Source of the DNA: Paenibacillus radicis (ex Xue et al. 2023)
GTDB taxonomy: Bacteria; Bacillota; Bacilli; Paenibacillales; NBRC-103111
Direction of reading: 5' to 3'
Length of the DNA stretch: 64,000 nucleotides
NCBI RefSeq assembly: GCF_024722015.1
Contig: NZ_JANQBD010000021.1
Coordinates: 1 to 64,000 of the forward strand
Shown here: one piece after another, positions 34,464 to 41,697 of the stretch
Position numbering within the stretch: the stretch's first letter is position 1
Layout of the letters: every line of letters begins with the position of its first letter
The notes under the pieces: generated by a model
What the model was told of the DNA's origin: nothing
Database searches by the model: none
The model's input: the letters and a program-made list of their open reading frames with translations, nothing else
Program-made: the position numbers and the translations under genes

Positions 34464-34480
34464 GAGATCACCTCAATCAT

Positions 34481-35848
34481 TTAAAATTTGGCTACGTAAC
34501 GGGAGTATTGAATAAGCTGCTTGACGGAAGGACGCAGCTTGTTCTCACCTGTTAGCTGAGTGTTATCATCCTTGGATGGTTTGGAATTGACTTCTATCAG
34601 CCACACACGCCCTTGCATATCCAAAGCCAGATCTACGCCTAATTCGGCAAAATGTCCTTGAATTTGTGTTTCAATGCCTTTGGCAATTGCGATTGCCGCC
34701 CGCCGTAATTTAACCGCTCCCCCGGAGCTTGCGGTAGAATTGGAACGTGCCAAAGCTTCTTTAACCGTAGACAAAGTGCCGCCTCTGGCTAAATTAGATA
34801 CAAAGTGATGACTTCCGGCGATTCGGGCTACAATGGAAGTGATGCTCCACTGTCCCTGCTCATCGCGCTGCACTAACGCTCTAAAGTCTACCGGCCGATC
34901 CCCGACAGAAATAAGGGAAAGACCTTGCTGAATCTGATAGCGCTGCTGCTTGATTTTACCGGATAGGGCTGCACACATCTGGCTTAGATTTCCATAAGAC
35001 TGTTTACGGACGCCGCCAAGATTGGTAAAATGACAAGTAAATGAGTTGTCAGCCTGCCGTTTAATTCGAATGATCCCTTTCCCGAGGCTTCCTGTAATGG
35101 GCTTTAAAAACACAGTGGGATACTTGGTGCACATCGATTTCAATGTCTGCAAATTTTTCAGCAGGTAGGACTCCGGAAGATATATTTGGAGACTATTTTC
35201 TTTACGCAGCGCATCGAATACTTCAGTTTTGTTCAAGTATTTTTCATTGAATAAAGCTGAATGATACTGTGTTTTGGCATGCCGAAGAAATTGCTGAACA
35301 TTGGAGCGGTTTTCCAGCTTACGAGAGGTCAGCCGGTTATAGATGACATGGGGCAACGGAAATGCTCGTTTTACCCATCTGCCTGCATAATGCCAGCCTT
35401 TGACCGTATCGCCTTGCCCGCTAAGATCATCAGGAGTAACGTAGTACACAGCTGCGCCGTACAATTTACAAGCTTCATCCAGTTCTCGGCAAAATGTAGT
35501 TATGGCTCCAAAAGGTCTATCCGGTTTACCCGAATATGCACGACTGATCATAACGCCAATTAACGGCCCGATGTGAAGCGCACGGCTCGTTGGTTTATAC
35601 TGAAGGCACAGTGAACTGCCGGTTGACAATCCCCATTTGGCTGCTATGGAGTCGTTGATCCGAAGGACGCCTGCTTGCTGAATGGGAACGACCTTCACCT
35701 CATGTTTAGCGGAACCAAAGCGTAGTGCAAGCGTTGTGTTTGTAGGTATTTTCCATTGCTTCACCAACGCATCGCTAAGCATAATGACTCGATCGTCCGA
35801 GTACATGCCGGCATGTTGAACCTGAATCTTGACCTTCGTTCTTTTCAC
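34481..35848 (-). CDS. YheC/YheD family ATP-grasp protein (copy 1, long type)
   Basis: A 455-residue paralogue with the extra N-terminal domain (VKIQVQHAGMYSDDRVIML...) joined through LHIGPLIGVMIS to the ATP-grasp core: KPITGSLGKGI, DFRALVQRDEQGQW and LGVDLALDMQGRVWLIEVN. GTG 35848 is preferred as start, since GGAAGGAG lies 8 bases upstream; a longer frame from 35890 includes that site. First gene of the five-gene minus-strand cluster and divergent from yheA. Bacillus yheC and yheD are sporulation genes, so the same is inferred here. Confidence 0.87.
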   Translation of the reverse strand: MKRTKVKIQVQHAGMYSDDRVIMLSDALVKQWKIPTNTTLALRFGSAKHEVKVVPIQQAGVLRINDSIAAKWGLSTGSSLCLQYKPTSRALHIGPLIGVMISRAYSGKPDRPFGAITTFCRELDEACKLYGAAVYYVTPDDLSGQGDTVKGWHYAGRWVKRAFPLPHVIYNRLTSRKLENRSNVQQFLRHAKTQYHSALFNEKYLNKTEVFDALRKENSLQIYLPESYLLKNLQTLKSMCTKYPTVFLKPITGSLGKGIIRIKRQADNSFTCHFTNLGGVRKQSYGNLSQMCAALSGKIKQQRYQIQQGLSLISVGDRPVDFRALVQRDEQGQWSITSIVARIAGSHHFVSNLARGGTLSTVKEALARSNSTASSGGAVKLRRAAIAIAKGIETQIQGHFAELGVDLALDMQGRVWLIEVNSKPSKDDNTQLTGENKLRPSVKQLIQYSRYVAKF

Positions 35849-36023
35849 TCTTGCAACTCCTTCCCAGCGCCGACTTGCATGAATCATCAAGTGAACTACT
35901 TCATCATATGAGGGCGTTTTACCCTTTGTGAAAAGAAACTGGCGAAACGTCCATGAAAAGCAAGTTAGCTCATCCGTCTATTTTTCATTGTCTATTAAAT
36001 CATTTAAAAGGAGAGAATTACCC

Positions 36024-36362
36024 ATGAATATGTATGACAAAGCTTATGAGTTGGCTAGAGCGCTTCGCGAAAGCAGCGAGCTTAAGGAGATCAAGGAAAT
36101 TAATGAGCTGATTAAAGGTGATGCGGACAGCAAAAGAATGCTCGATGACTTTCGTCAACGCCAAACGGAGCTGCAGCAAAAAATGATGTCCGGAGAAATG
36201 CCGTCCCAAGAAGAGATGCAAAAGATGGAGAAGCTGTATGAAGTCATTAATTTAAATCCGTCGCTTCGCCGTTTATTTGATGCTGAGCGCCGGTTGGGCG
36301 TTATTATGGAGGATGTTCAGCGGATCATTTCCGAACCTCTGCAGGATGTAATGAAGTCGTAA
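36024..36362 (+). CDS. yheA: YlbF/YmcA family protein YheA (UPF0342)
   Basis: A 112-residue all-helical protein of the YlbF/YmcA family, with a helix rich in charged residues (ALRESSELKEIKEINELIKG) and the MLDDFRQRQTELQQKMMSGE segment typical of UPF0342/YheA. YlbF and YmcA act with YaaT on RNA processing and biofilm; YheA itself has no established role. In Bacillus yheA neighbours yheB-yheC-yheD, and here it lies beside the yheC/yheD cluster, which supports the name. ATG 36024 is set by AAGGAG at 36008-36013; the longer frame from 35928 is not supported. Confidence 0.85.
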   Translation: MNMYDKAYELARALRESSELKEIKEINELIKGDADSKRMLDDFRQRQTELQQKMMSGEMPSQEEMQKMEKLYEVINLNPSLRRLFDAERRLGVIMEDVQRIISEPLQDVMKS

Positions 36363-36386
36363 TCGGTAGGATGATCTCACTTTCGA

Positions 36387-36401
36387 GAGGGAGGCTCCCT
36401 C
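36387..36401 (+). promoter_or_regulatory. Shine-Dalgarno site inside a small inverted repeat
   Basis: GAGGGAGGCTCCCTC directly precedes ATG 36402. The GGGAGG ribosome binding site can pair with CTCCC, giving a five-base stem with AGGCT loop, so the site may be partly masked. Confidence 0.45.
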
Positions 36402-37058
36402 ATGACCAATAAGAAAAAAAGCTTGAAAATAGAATTACCCAAAATCCCAACAGGCTTGTCCAATATCGAGATTCCGGAATTTGGTGTGCAATCGAATGAC
36501 TATTTCAACATGGGTATAATCGCGGATTGCAGCATGGATAATCAAAATGCAAATAAAGTTTCCTTTGAGAAGATCATTTTTCAAAATGTAACTTTTACAC
36601 AAACATCGTTGAAGGACCTTGAGCTTACCGATGTCATTTTTGAAAAATGCGATTTGTCCAATGCGGACTTCAGTGATTCAACCCTGCATCGGACGGAATT
36701 TAGAAATTGTAAAATAGTCGGGTTAGATTTTACGACGGCGACTTTAAGAAATGTGCTCTTTCATAGCTGTTTCGGTGATTACGCAACCTTCCGCTTTGCC
36801 AACCTAAGACAGGTTGACTTCCAGGGCTGTTCGTTATGCAAAGCAGATTTTTACAACTCTACTTTGCAGAAGGTTTACTTGAATAGCTCGAATATCGATC
36901 AAGCACAATTCTCGGGGACGAAGCTGGAAGGCATTGATATAAGTGATTGCAGGTTTACAGGATTAGGTGTGGAGGTTGAGGATTTGAGGGGCTGCATCAT
37001 CTCACGGGAACAAGCCTCTTTATTTGCAAATATTTTCGGTCTTGTCATTAAAGAGTGA
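36402..37058 (+). CDS. Pentapeptide-repeat protein
   Basis: A 218-residue soluble protein whose residues about 50-200 are pentapeptide repeats of the A(D/N)LxX form (LSNADFSDSTLHRTEF, FRFANLRQVDFQGC, LCKADFYNSTLQKVYL). These fold into a right-handed quadrilateral beta-helix. Some relatives (Qnr, MfpA) mimic DNA and protect gyrase, but most have no known role and no gyrase link is visible here. It is 39 bases downstream of yheA and ends at a strong terminator, so the two may form an operon. Confidence 0.85.
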   Translation: MTNKKKSLKIELPKIPTGLSNIEIPEFGVQSNDYFNMGIIADCSMDNQNANKVSFEKIIFQNVTFTQTSLKDLELTDVIFEKCDLSNADFSDSTLHRTEFRNCKIVGLDFTTATLRNVLFHSCFGDYATFRFANLRQVDFQGCSLCKADFYNSTLQKVYLNSSNIDQAQFSGTKLEGIDISDCRFTGLGVEVEDLRGCIISREQASLFANIFGLVIKE

Positions 37059-37067
37059 AAACAAAAT

Positions 37068-37115
37068 AGGCTGGGGATACGTCATAGAGTTGACGATTCC
37101 ACAGCCTTTTTTTTT
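37068..37115. terminator. Bidirectional terminator
   Basis: AGGCTG-GG-A-CGTCA pairs with TGACG-T-CC-CAGCCT, followed by nine T on the plus strand. It also overlaps the stop codon of the convergent small gene at 37114-37272. Confidence 0.88.
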
Positions 37116-37272
37116 ACTGCTGACCCGGACGAATTCGGACAACTGCCACTTCAGAAGCGTTAATGGAGAAGGCATTTCCTCCTTGACCGATGGTGGCCTT
37201 TGAGGATTGCTTCACAATAACCTTTGTTTTCCCTTCGCTCCACGTTTGGCGGTTTGTTGATTTACGACGCAC
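37114..37272 (-). CDS. Small basic protein, paralogue of its neighbour
   Basis: A 52-residue frame from GTG 37272 with an excellent GGAGGGAGGTGA site. The product is basic at the N-terminus (RRKSTNRQTWSEGK) and then beta-like (KVIVKQSSKATIGQGGNAFS). It aligns with the 54-residue protein at 37335-37499 around QSxxAxxxxxGNxxxxNAxxVxxxxI, suggesting gene duplication. It follows that gene by 62 bases on the same strand, downstream of cysK. Function unknown. Confidence 0.65.
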   Translation of the reverse strand: MRRKSTNRQTWSEGKTKVIVKQSSKATIGQGGNAFSINASEVAVVRIRPGQQ

Positions 37273-37334
37273 AGCTCTCACCTCCCTCCGATAATAATCG
37301 ATTCAGGAGCCTGCCCAACAACTGCTTGAACAGG

Positions 37335-37499
37335 TTAACGCCGTTTCTGTTTCTTCTTGCTAATCTGCACATTGACTGCGTTGCTGGCTATAACATTCCC
37401 TTGTACCGCGCTTGCCGTTGCAGATTGGTAGATGTTGATGACAAGGAATTGATTTTTACCAACGCGGTAGCGATATGCTTTTACATGGTTACGGGTCAT
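37335..37499 (-). CDS. Small basic protein, paralogue of its neighbour
   Basis: A 54-residue protein starting at ATG 37499, chosen because AGGGGG lies 7-8 bases upstream; the longer frame from 37550 has no site. It begins MTRNHVKAYRYRVGK, has a middle with QSATASAVQGNVIASNAV and ends with the very basic ISKKKQKRR. It is related to the protein at 37114-37272. It lies 63 bases downstream of cysK on the same strand. No family was recognised; spore or nucleic-acid association are only guesses. Confidence 0.65.
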   Translation of the reverse strand: MTRNHVKAYRYRVGKNQFLVINIYQSATASAVQGNVIASNAVNVQISKKKQKRR

Positions 37500-37562
37500 T
37501 ATTGAACCCCCTTGCCCAAATTGTGAACTTCCTAACACAATATGCTGCAAGAAGACATGCCG

Positions 37563-38510
37563 TCACGGCAGCTGACTGTCTTGAAATAGAGAGGTCGATA
37601 AATAACGTTCACCTGAGTCGGGCAGCAATACTACGATAGTTTTGCCTTTATTCTCTGCTCGATTAGCAATTTGAACGGCTGCGGATAGGGCAGCTCCAGA
37701 TGAGATTCCTGCAACCAGTCCTTCGGCTTTGGCCAGCATTCGAACCGTATTGAACGCAGCATCGCTTTTTACTGTTACAATCTCATCAATAACGGACCTG
37801 TTGAATACAGACGGAACAAAGCCTGAGCCAAGACCTTGGAGTTTATGCGGTCCTTTGGCCCCTCCTGAAAGTACCGGAGAGTCGAAAGGTTCCACAGCGA
37901 TTATTTGCACATCTGGCTTCAGCTGTTTTAATCTTTCTCCGACACCGGTCACAGTCCCACCGGTCCCTACACCGCTGACGAAAATATCAACGGTACCGCC
38001 GGTATCCCGCCAAATTTCCTCTGCCGTTGTCTGGCGGTGTATTTGCGGGTTAGCGGGATTATTGAACTGCTGCGGCATGAATGAGTTCGGTATCGTGGCA
38101 GCGAGTTCTTCAGCTTTTTTCATCGCACCTGGCATTCCCTCATTCCCGGGAGTCAGCACCAGCTCCGCTCCAAGTGCGTTCAGCAGATTTCTGCGCTCCA
38201 AGCTAAAATTATCCGGCAATGCGATGATAAGCTTATAGCCTTTTGCTGCCGCTACAAAAGCAAGAGCTATGCCTGCATTGCCGCTCGTAGCTTCAATGAT
38301 TACCGAATCTTTGGTCAGAAGTCCCTTGTCCTCCGCATCCTGAATCATGGCATATCCAATGCGATCCTTGACGCTGCCTGCGGGGTTAAGATATTCCAAT
38401 TTAGCAATGAGTGTAGCAGCAAGGTCATTCATACGATTGAAGTTTGCAAGCTCGAGCAGAGGGGTGTTGCCGATTAGCTCGGTCAGGTTTTTGGCAATTT
38501 TGGACATCAT
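37563..38510 (-). CDS. cysK: Cysteine synthase A (O-acetylserine sulfhydrylase)
   Basis: PLP enzyme that makes cysteine from O-acetylserine and sulfide in the cytoplasm. The 315-residue protein shows the PLP lysine in GSVKDRIG (Lys48), the substrate loop TSGNAG (75-80) and the phosphate-binding GTGGTVTG. The length fits CysK. The starting ATG pair (38510 or 38507) follows GAAGGAGCG. It could also act as a CysM-like or CBS-like homologue, but the motifs favour CysK. Two small unknown genes follow on the same strand. Confidence 0.93.
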   Translation of the reverse strand: MMSKIAKNLTELIGNTPLLELANFNRMNDLAATLIAKLEYLNPAGSVKDRIGYAMIQDAEDKGLLTKDSVIIEATSGNAGIALAFVAAAKGYKLIIALPDNFSLERRNLLNALGAELVLTPGNEGMPGAMKKAEELAATIPNSFMPQQFNNPANPQIHRQTTAEEIWRDTGGTVDIFVSGVGTGGTVTGVGERLKQLKPDVQIIAVEPFDSPVLSGGAKGPHKLQGLGSGFVPSVFNRSVIDEIVTVKSDAAFNTVRMLAKAEGLVAGISSGAALSAAVQIANRAENKGKTIVVLLPDSGERYLSTSLFQDSQLP

Positions 38511-38764
38511 TTATAACGCTCCTTCATTATTTATTATTTTTCCTATCAGCTTAGTCGTTTATTTAAACCTACCATAGAGGCTGGCCTGAGACAAATCATT
38601 ACTTCTTATCTAAACTGTGGACATTATGTTATATTTACATTATTTACCTCAGTTTATTTATTTTTCTGCCAAAAGGAAAATTTTATGAATTCACCATCAG
38701 ATAGATTGGCTTGCTACAGATATTTCCTGAATAATGAATAACAGTAGGAAAGGAGTTACCGGAT

Positions 38765-39736
38765 ATGCAGCTAAGTGTGCTGGATCTTGTGCCGGTTTTT
38801 AAGAACGCAGGCTCTGTAGCCGCTTTGGAACAGGCTGTTCAGCTCGCACGCATGGCAGAGCAGCACGGTTATCACAGGTATTGGGTTGCCGAGCATCATG
38901 ATATGGAAGGTCTTGCATGCACATCCCCTGAGGTTTTGCTAGCCTATATCGGTGCCCGTACAGAACGGATACGACTGGGAACAGGCGCTTTATTGCTGCC
39001 GCATTATAAACCGATAAAGGTAGCCGAGACCTTTCATCTGCTAGCCAGCTTATGCCCGGGGCGGATCGATCTGGGCATCGGGCGTGCTCCGGGCGGCTCT
39101 GCACACGTAAGTATGGCTTTGAGCGGCAATTTTCTGGAAAATGTTCGTTATTTACCGGATTCCTTGCAGGCTTTAATGGAGATGCTGGTTCATAACTACC
39201 AAATAGAGGGCCAACCGGTAATTGCGCGTCCTCTCCCGCCTATTCCTCCTGAGGTCTGGATGCTTGGAACAAACAGTAAAAGTGCTTCTTATGCAGCTCA
39301 GTTCGGGACCGGCTACGTGTTTGGACAATTTATGAGCGATAGGGATGGGCTGGAGATAGTAACGGAGTACCGGCAAAAGTTTAAGCCTTCACGGCTTCAA
39401 CCGGAGCCTCGCGTAATTGTAGCCATTGGCGTTATTTGCGCCGAAACTCAAGAGGAAGCCAGGCAGTTGGCCTCGGAGGCATCAGCATGGTTTAGACCAC
39501 AAGGACAGGCTGAGCCGGTGCAGGAGCAAGAGAAGGAGCGGCAAGAAGAGGAAGAAGATAGAGCTGTTCAGCAGCGCAAGCTGGTGGCTGGTACTCCGCA
39601 ACAAGTGAAAGCTCGGTTGGAGGAGATGAGCGCTCGATATGGTGTGGATGAGTTTCTGGTCATCTCGGTAATTCCTGATTATGAGAAGCGGCTTCGCTCT
39701 TACGAGCTGCTTGGCTCCTGTTTTATAGAACGGTAG
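38765..39736 (+). CDS. Luciferase-like (LLM class) flavin-dependent monooxygenase
   Basis: A 323-residue TIM-barrel protein of the bacterial luciferase-like family, group 1 type: SVLDLVPVF at the N-terminus, RYWVAEHHDMEGLACTSP, RIRLGTGALLLPHYKP and GRIDLGIGRAPGG. These proteins use reduced FMN and oxygen on unknown substrates. Near residues 248-272 it has an unusual Glu/Gln-rich, charged segment (VQEQEKERQEEEEDRAVQQ) before the last helices, likely a surface loop. AAAGGAG precedes ATG 38765. It is followed by a hydrolase gene after 63 bases. Confidence 0.88.
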   Translation: MQLSVLDLVPVFKNAGSVAALEQAVQLARMAEQHGYHRYWVAEHHDMEGLACTSPEVLLAYIGARTERIRLGTGALLLPHYKPIKVAETFHLLASLCPGRIDLGIGRAPGGSAHVSMALSGNFLENVRYLPDSLQALMEMLVHNYQIEGQPVIARPLPPIPPEVWMLGTNSKSASYAAQFGTGYVFGQFMSDRDGLEIVTEYRQKFKPSRLQPEPRVIVAIGVICAETQEEARQLASEASAWFRPQGQAEPVQEQEKERQEEEEDRAVQQRKLVAGTPQQVKARLEEMSARYGVDEFLVISVIPDYEKRLRSYELLGSCFIER

Positions 39737-39799
39737 AAGTTGAATTATTGAAAGGAATCGTGATATTAGAATTGAAGCAAAAGTGAGGAGCGGTTCTCA

Positions 39800-40729
39800 T
39801 TGCATAAAGAAATCTTTACTTTTTTGGATGCGGAATCAAAAGAGATTTTCGTTTATCGTTGGAGCAAGGCAGGTGCAGGAACACCGAGAGCAGCGATACA
39901 GATTTCGCACGGGATGGCGGAAAACGCGGAGCGCTATGAACGGTTTGCCAAAGTTTTAACGGACGCGGGTTATATAGTGTACGCTAACGATCATATAGGA
40001 CACGGTCTGACGGCAGGGAAGCCTGATCGGGTAGGTTTGACACCGAAGGACAGCTTCTCCCAAATGACAAATACGATGGCCAAACTGACGGATACCATAG
40101 CAGAGAGCCACCCAGGATTGCCCATCTATTTATTCGGCCACAGCATGGGTTCTTTTTTGTCGCAGCAATATATGTATCGTTACCCTGCAAAAATAAGCGG
40201 AGTCGTGCTGTCGGGCACAAACGGCAGACAATCTCAAGCGATACGAGCAGGGATAGTCCTTGCAGAGCTTATAACCTCTATGAAAGGGGATGATCATCGC
40301 AGCCCGTTGTTGATGTCGATGTCTTTTGGAAGCTACAACAAGAAGTTTCAGCCGAATCGAACGGAGAGTGACTGGCTAAGCCGCGATGAAGCAGAGGTAG
40401 ACCGTTATATACAGGATTCATTTTGCGGGGGAGTGTTCTCAGCACGCTTTTTTAGAGATTTTTTCCATGGGCTGGTAGATATTCACCGTCTTCAGCATAT
40501 GGAGCGCATTCCTAAGCATCTGCCGGTTCTTATATTATCAGGTGACCGCGACCCGGTAGGAGGAATGGGCAAAGGCATCATGCAGCTCGTAAGTATGTAT
40601 AACAAGCTTGGTATGGAGGAGGTTTCTTACAAGCTGTATCCTGGCGGCCGACATGAAATGTTGAACGAAACAAATCGCGAAGAGGTTATGCAGGACGTGG
40701 TGCTGTGGCTGAATGACAAAACCAGCTGA
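39800..40729 (+). CDS. Alpha/beta hydrolase, monoglyceride-lipase-like
   Basis: A 309-residue hydrolase of the serine aminopeptidase S33/monoacylglycerol lipase type. The oxyanion-region motif is ISHGMAENAERY (about 35-46), the nucleophile elbow GHSMG (Ser115), the acid in SGDRDPVGG (about Asp255) and the His in GGRHEML (about His284). No signal peptide. TTG 39800 is the start by its AGGAG site 10 bases upstream and by the position of the family N-terminus. Substrate probably a lipid ester; not determined. Confidence 0.85.
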   Translation: MHKEIFTFLDAESKEIFVYRWSKAGAGTPRAAIQISHGMAENAERYERFAKVLTDAGYIVYANDHIGHGLTAGKPDRVGLTPKDSFSQMTNTMAKLTDTIAESHPGLPIYLFGHSMGSFLSQQYMYRYPAKISGVVLSGTNGRQSQAIRAGIVLAELITSMKGDDHRSPLLMSMSFGSYNKKFQPNRTESDWLSRDEAEVDRYIQDSFCGGVFSARFFRDFFHGLVDIHRLQHMERIPKHLPVLILSGDRDPVGGMGKGIMQLVSMYNKLGMEEVSYKLYPGGRHEMLNETNREEVMQDVVLWLNDKTS

Positions 40730-40784
40730 GCATCTGAATATGCCGGATTGAGTAAATATTAAGATGAAGGGATGAGTGGGAAAA

Positions 40785-41351
40785 ATGGGAAAACTGTTTA
40801 CAGCACTACTGCCTGAGCATCGGGAGTTTATTCAAAAGCAAAGGATGTTTTTTGTAGGGACAGCTCCACTTCATGAAGAAGGGCATGTCAACATATCGCC
40901 AAAAGGGTATGATGCGCTTCGAATATTTTCACCAACGGAAGTCGCTTATTTGGACTTGACGGGAAGCGGGAACGAAACGAGTGCCCACATTGAGGAGAAC
41001 AGAAGAATTACCTTTATGTTCATAGCATTGGAAGGCCCTCCGATGATATTGCGGTTGTATGGTAAGGGGCGCGTTATTTTACCCGGGACAGAGGAATGGA
41101 ATCATTGGGCGCCACAATTTGAGCTTCTACCAGGCACTCGCCAAATCATATGTGCAGAGCTTCATGCAGTGAAAACCTCCTGCGGCTATAGCATTCCTTA
41201 TTATTCCTATTCAGGTGAGCGTGAGACGCTTAAGAAATGGGCTGAGAAAAAAGGAGAGTCCGAGCTTGCCCAATATCAGCATGAAAAAAATACGACGAGC
41301 ATGGACGGACTTATTACTACGTTAGGGCAAGCCGCATCGGGAAAAGTCTAG
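40785..41351 (+). CDS. Pyridoxamine 5'-phosphate oxidase family protein
   Basis: A 188-residue FMN-binding split-barrel protein of the PPOX-like group: FIQKQRMFFVGTAPL at the start, NISPKGYDALRI, VAYLDLTGSGNET and a long C-terminal helical part. Such proteins bind flavin or heme-type cofactors; the substrate is not known. ATG 40785 gives the family-typical start MGKLF; an in-frame GTG at 40776 is possible. Its last ~50 codons are repeated as a fragment at 50134-50287, showing that the 3' end was inside the duplicated unit. Confidence 0.85.
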   Translation: MGKLFTALLPEHREFIQKQRMFFVGTAPLHEEGHVNISPKGYDALRIFSPTEVAYLDLTGSGNETSAHIEENRRITFMFIALEGPPMILRLYGKGRVILPGTEEWNHWAPQFELLPGTRQIICAELHAVKTSCGYSIPYYSYSGERETLKKWAEKKGESELAQYQHEKNTTSMDGLITTLGQAASGKV

Positions 41352-41365
41352 ATCCTCGACCTATA

Positions 41366-41404
41366 CAAGGACGTACTTCCAACAAGGAGGTGCGTCTTTT
41401 CTTT
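41366..41404 (+). terminator. Terminator after the PPOX-family gene
   Basis: GACGTACTTCC pairs with GGAGGTGCGTC around a short loop, followed by TTTTCTTTTT. A copy lies at 50304-50342. Confidence 0.85.
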
Positions 41405-41697
41405 TTGGATGAGCGGTATTGGGTAAATGAGATACAGTTAGTTAACTTTCAGTTACTTGTTACTTGCTCACACTAAATATATTACTTAGTCATTTTGAAA
41501 AAAGGGATTATAGGCTCTGTCTGAAATTCTTGCTCTCTAGGAAGATAGTAGAGGGGAATGCTGTAAAGAAACGGAGGGAAATTGGCTCGGGAAAAGGGCT
41601 GCTTTAGCTGAAAGAAGGTAGAGTTTTATTAGATTTGATACAAAATGTATCAATCTTGTCGAATTTGTCACATGGATTAAGAAGGAGGATTTAAAAT
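41405..41697 (+). promoter_or_regulatory. Upstream region of the first giant surface-protein gene
   Basis: This spacer is almost duplicated at 50343-50637 before the second giant gene. It ends with AAGGAGG at 41683-41689 before ATG 41698. It contains the perfect palindrome at 41635-41653. I could not place -35/-10 elements with confidence. Confidence 0.5.
41635..41653. promoter_or_regulatory. 19-bp palindrome, candidate operator
   Basis: TTGATACAAAATGTATCAA is a perfect inverted repeat (8-bp arms, 3-base centre), 45 bases before the start codon. It is conserved unchanged before the second gene at 50575-50593, although neighbouring bases differ. Confidence 0.55.
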
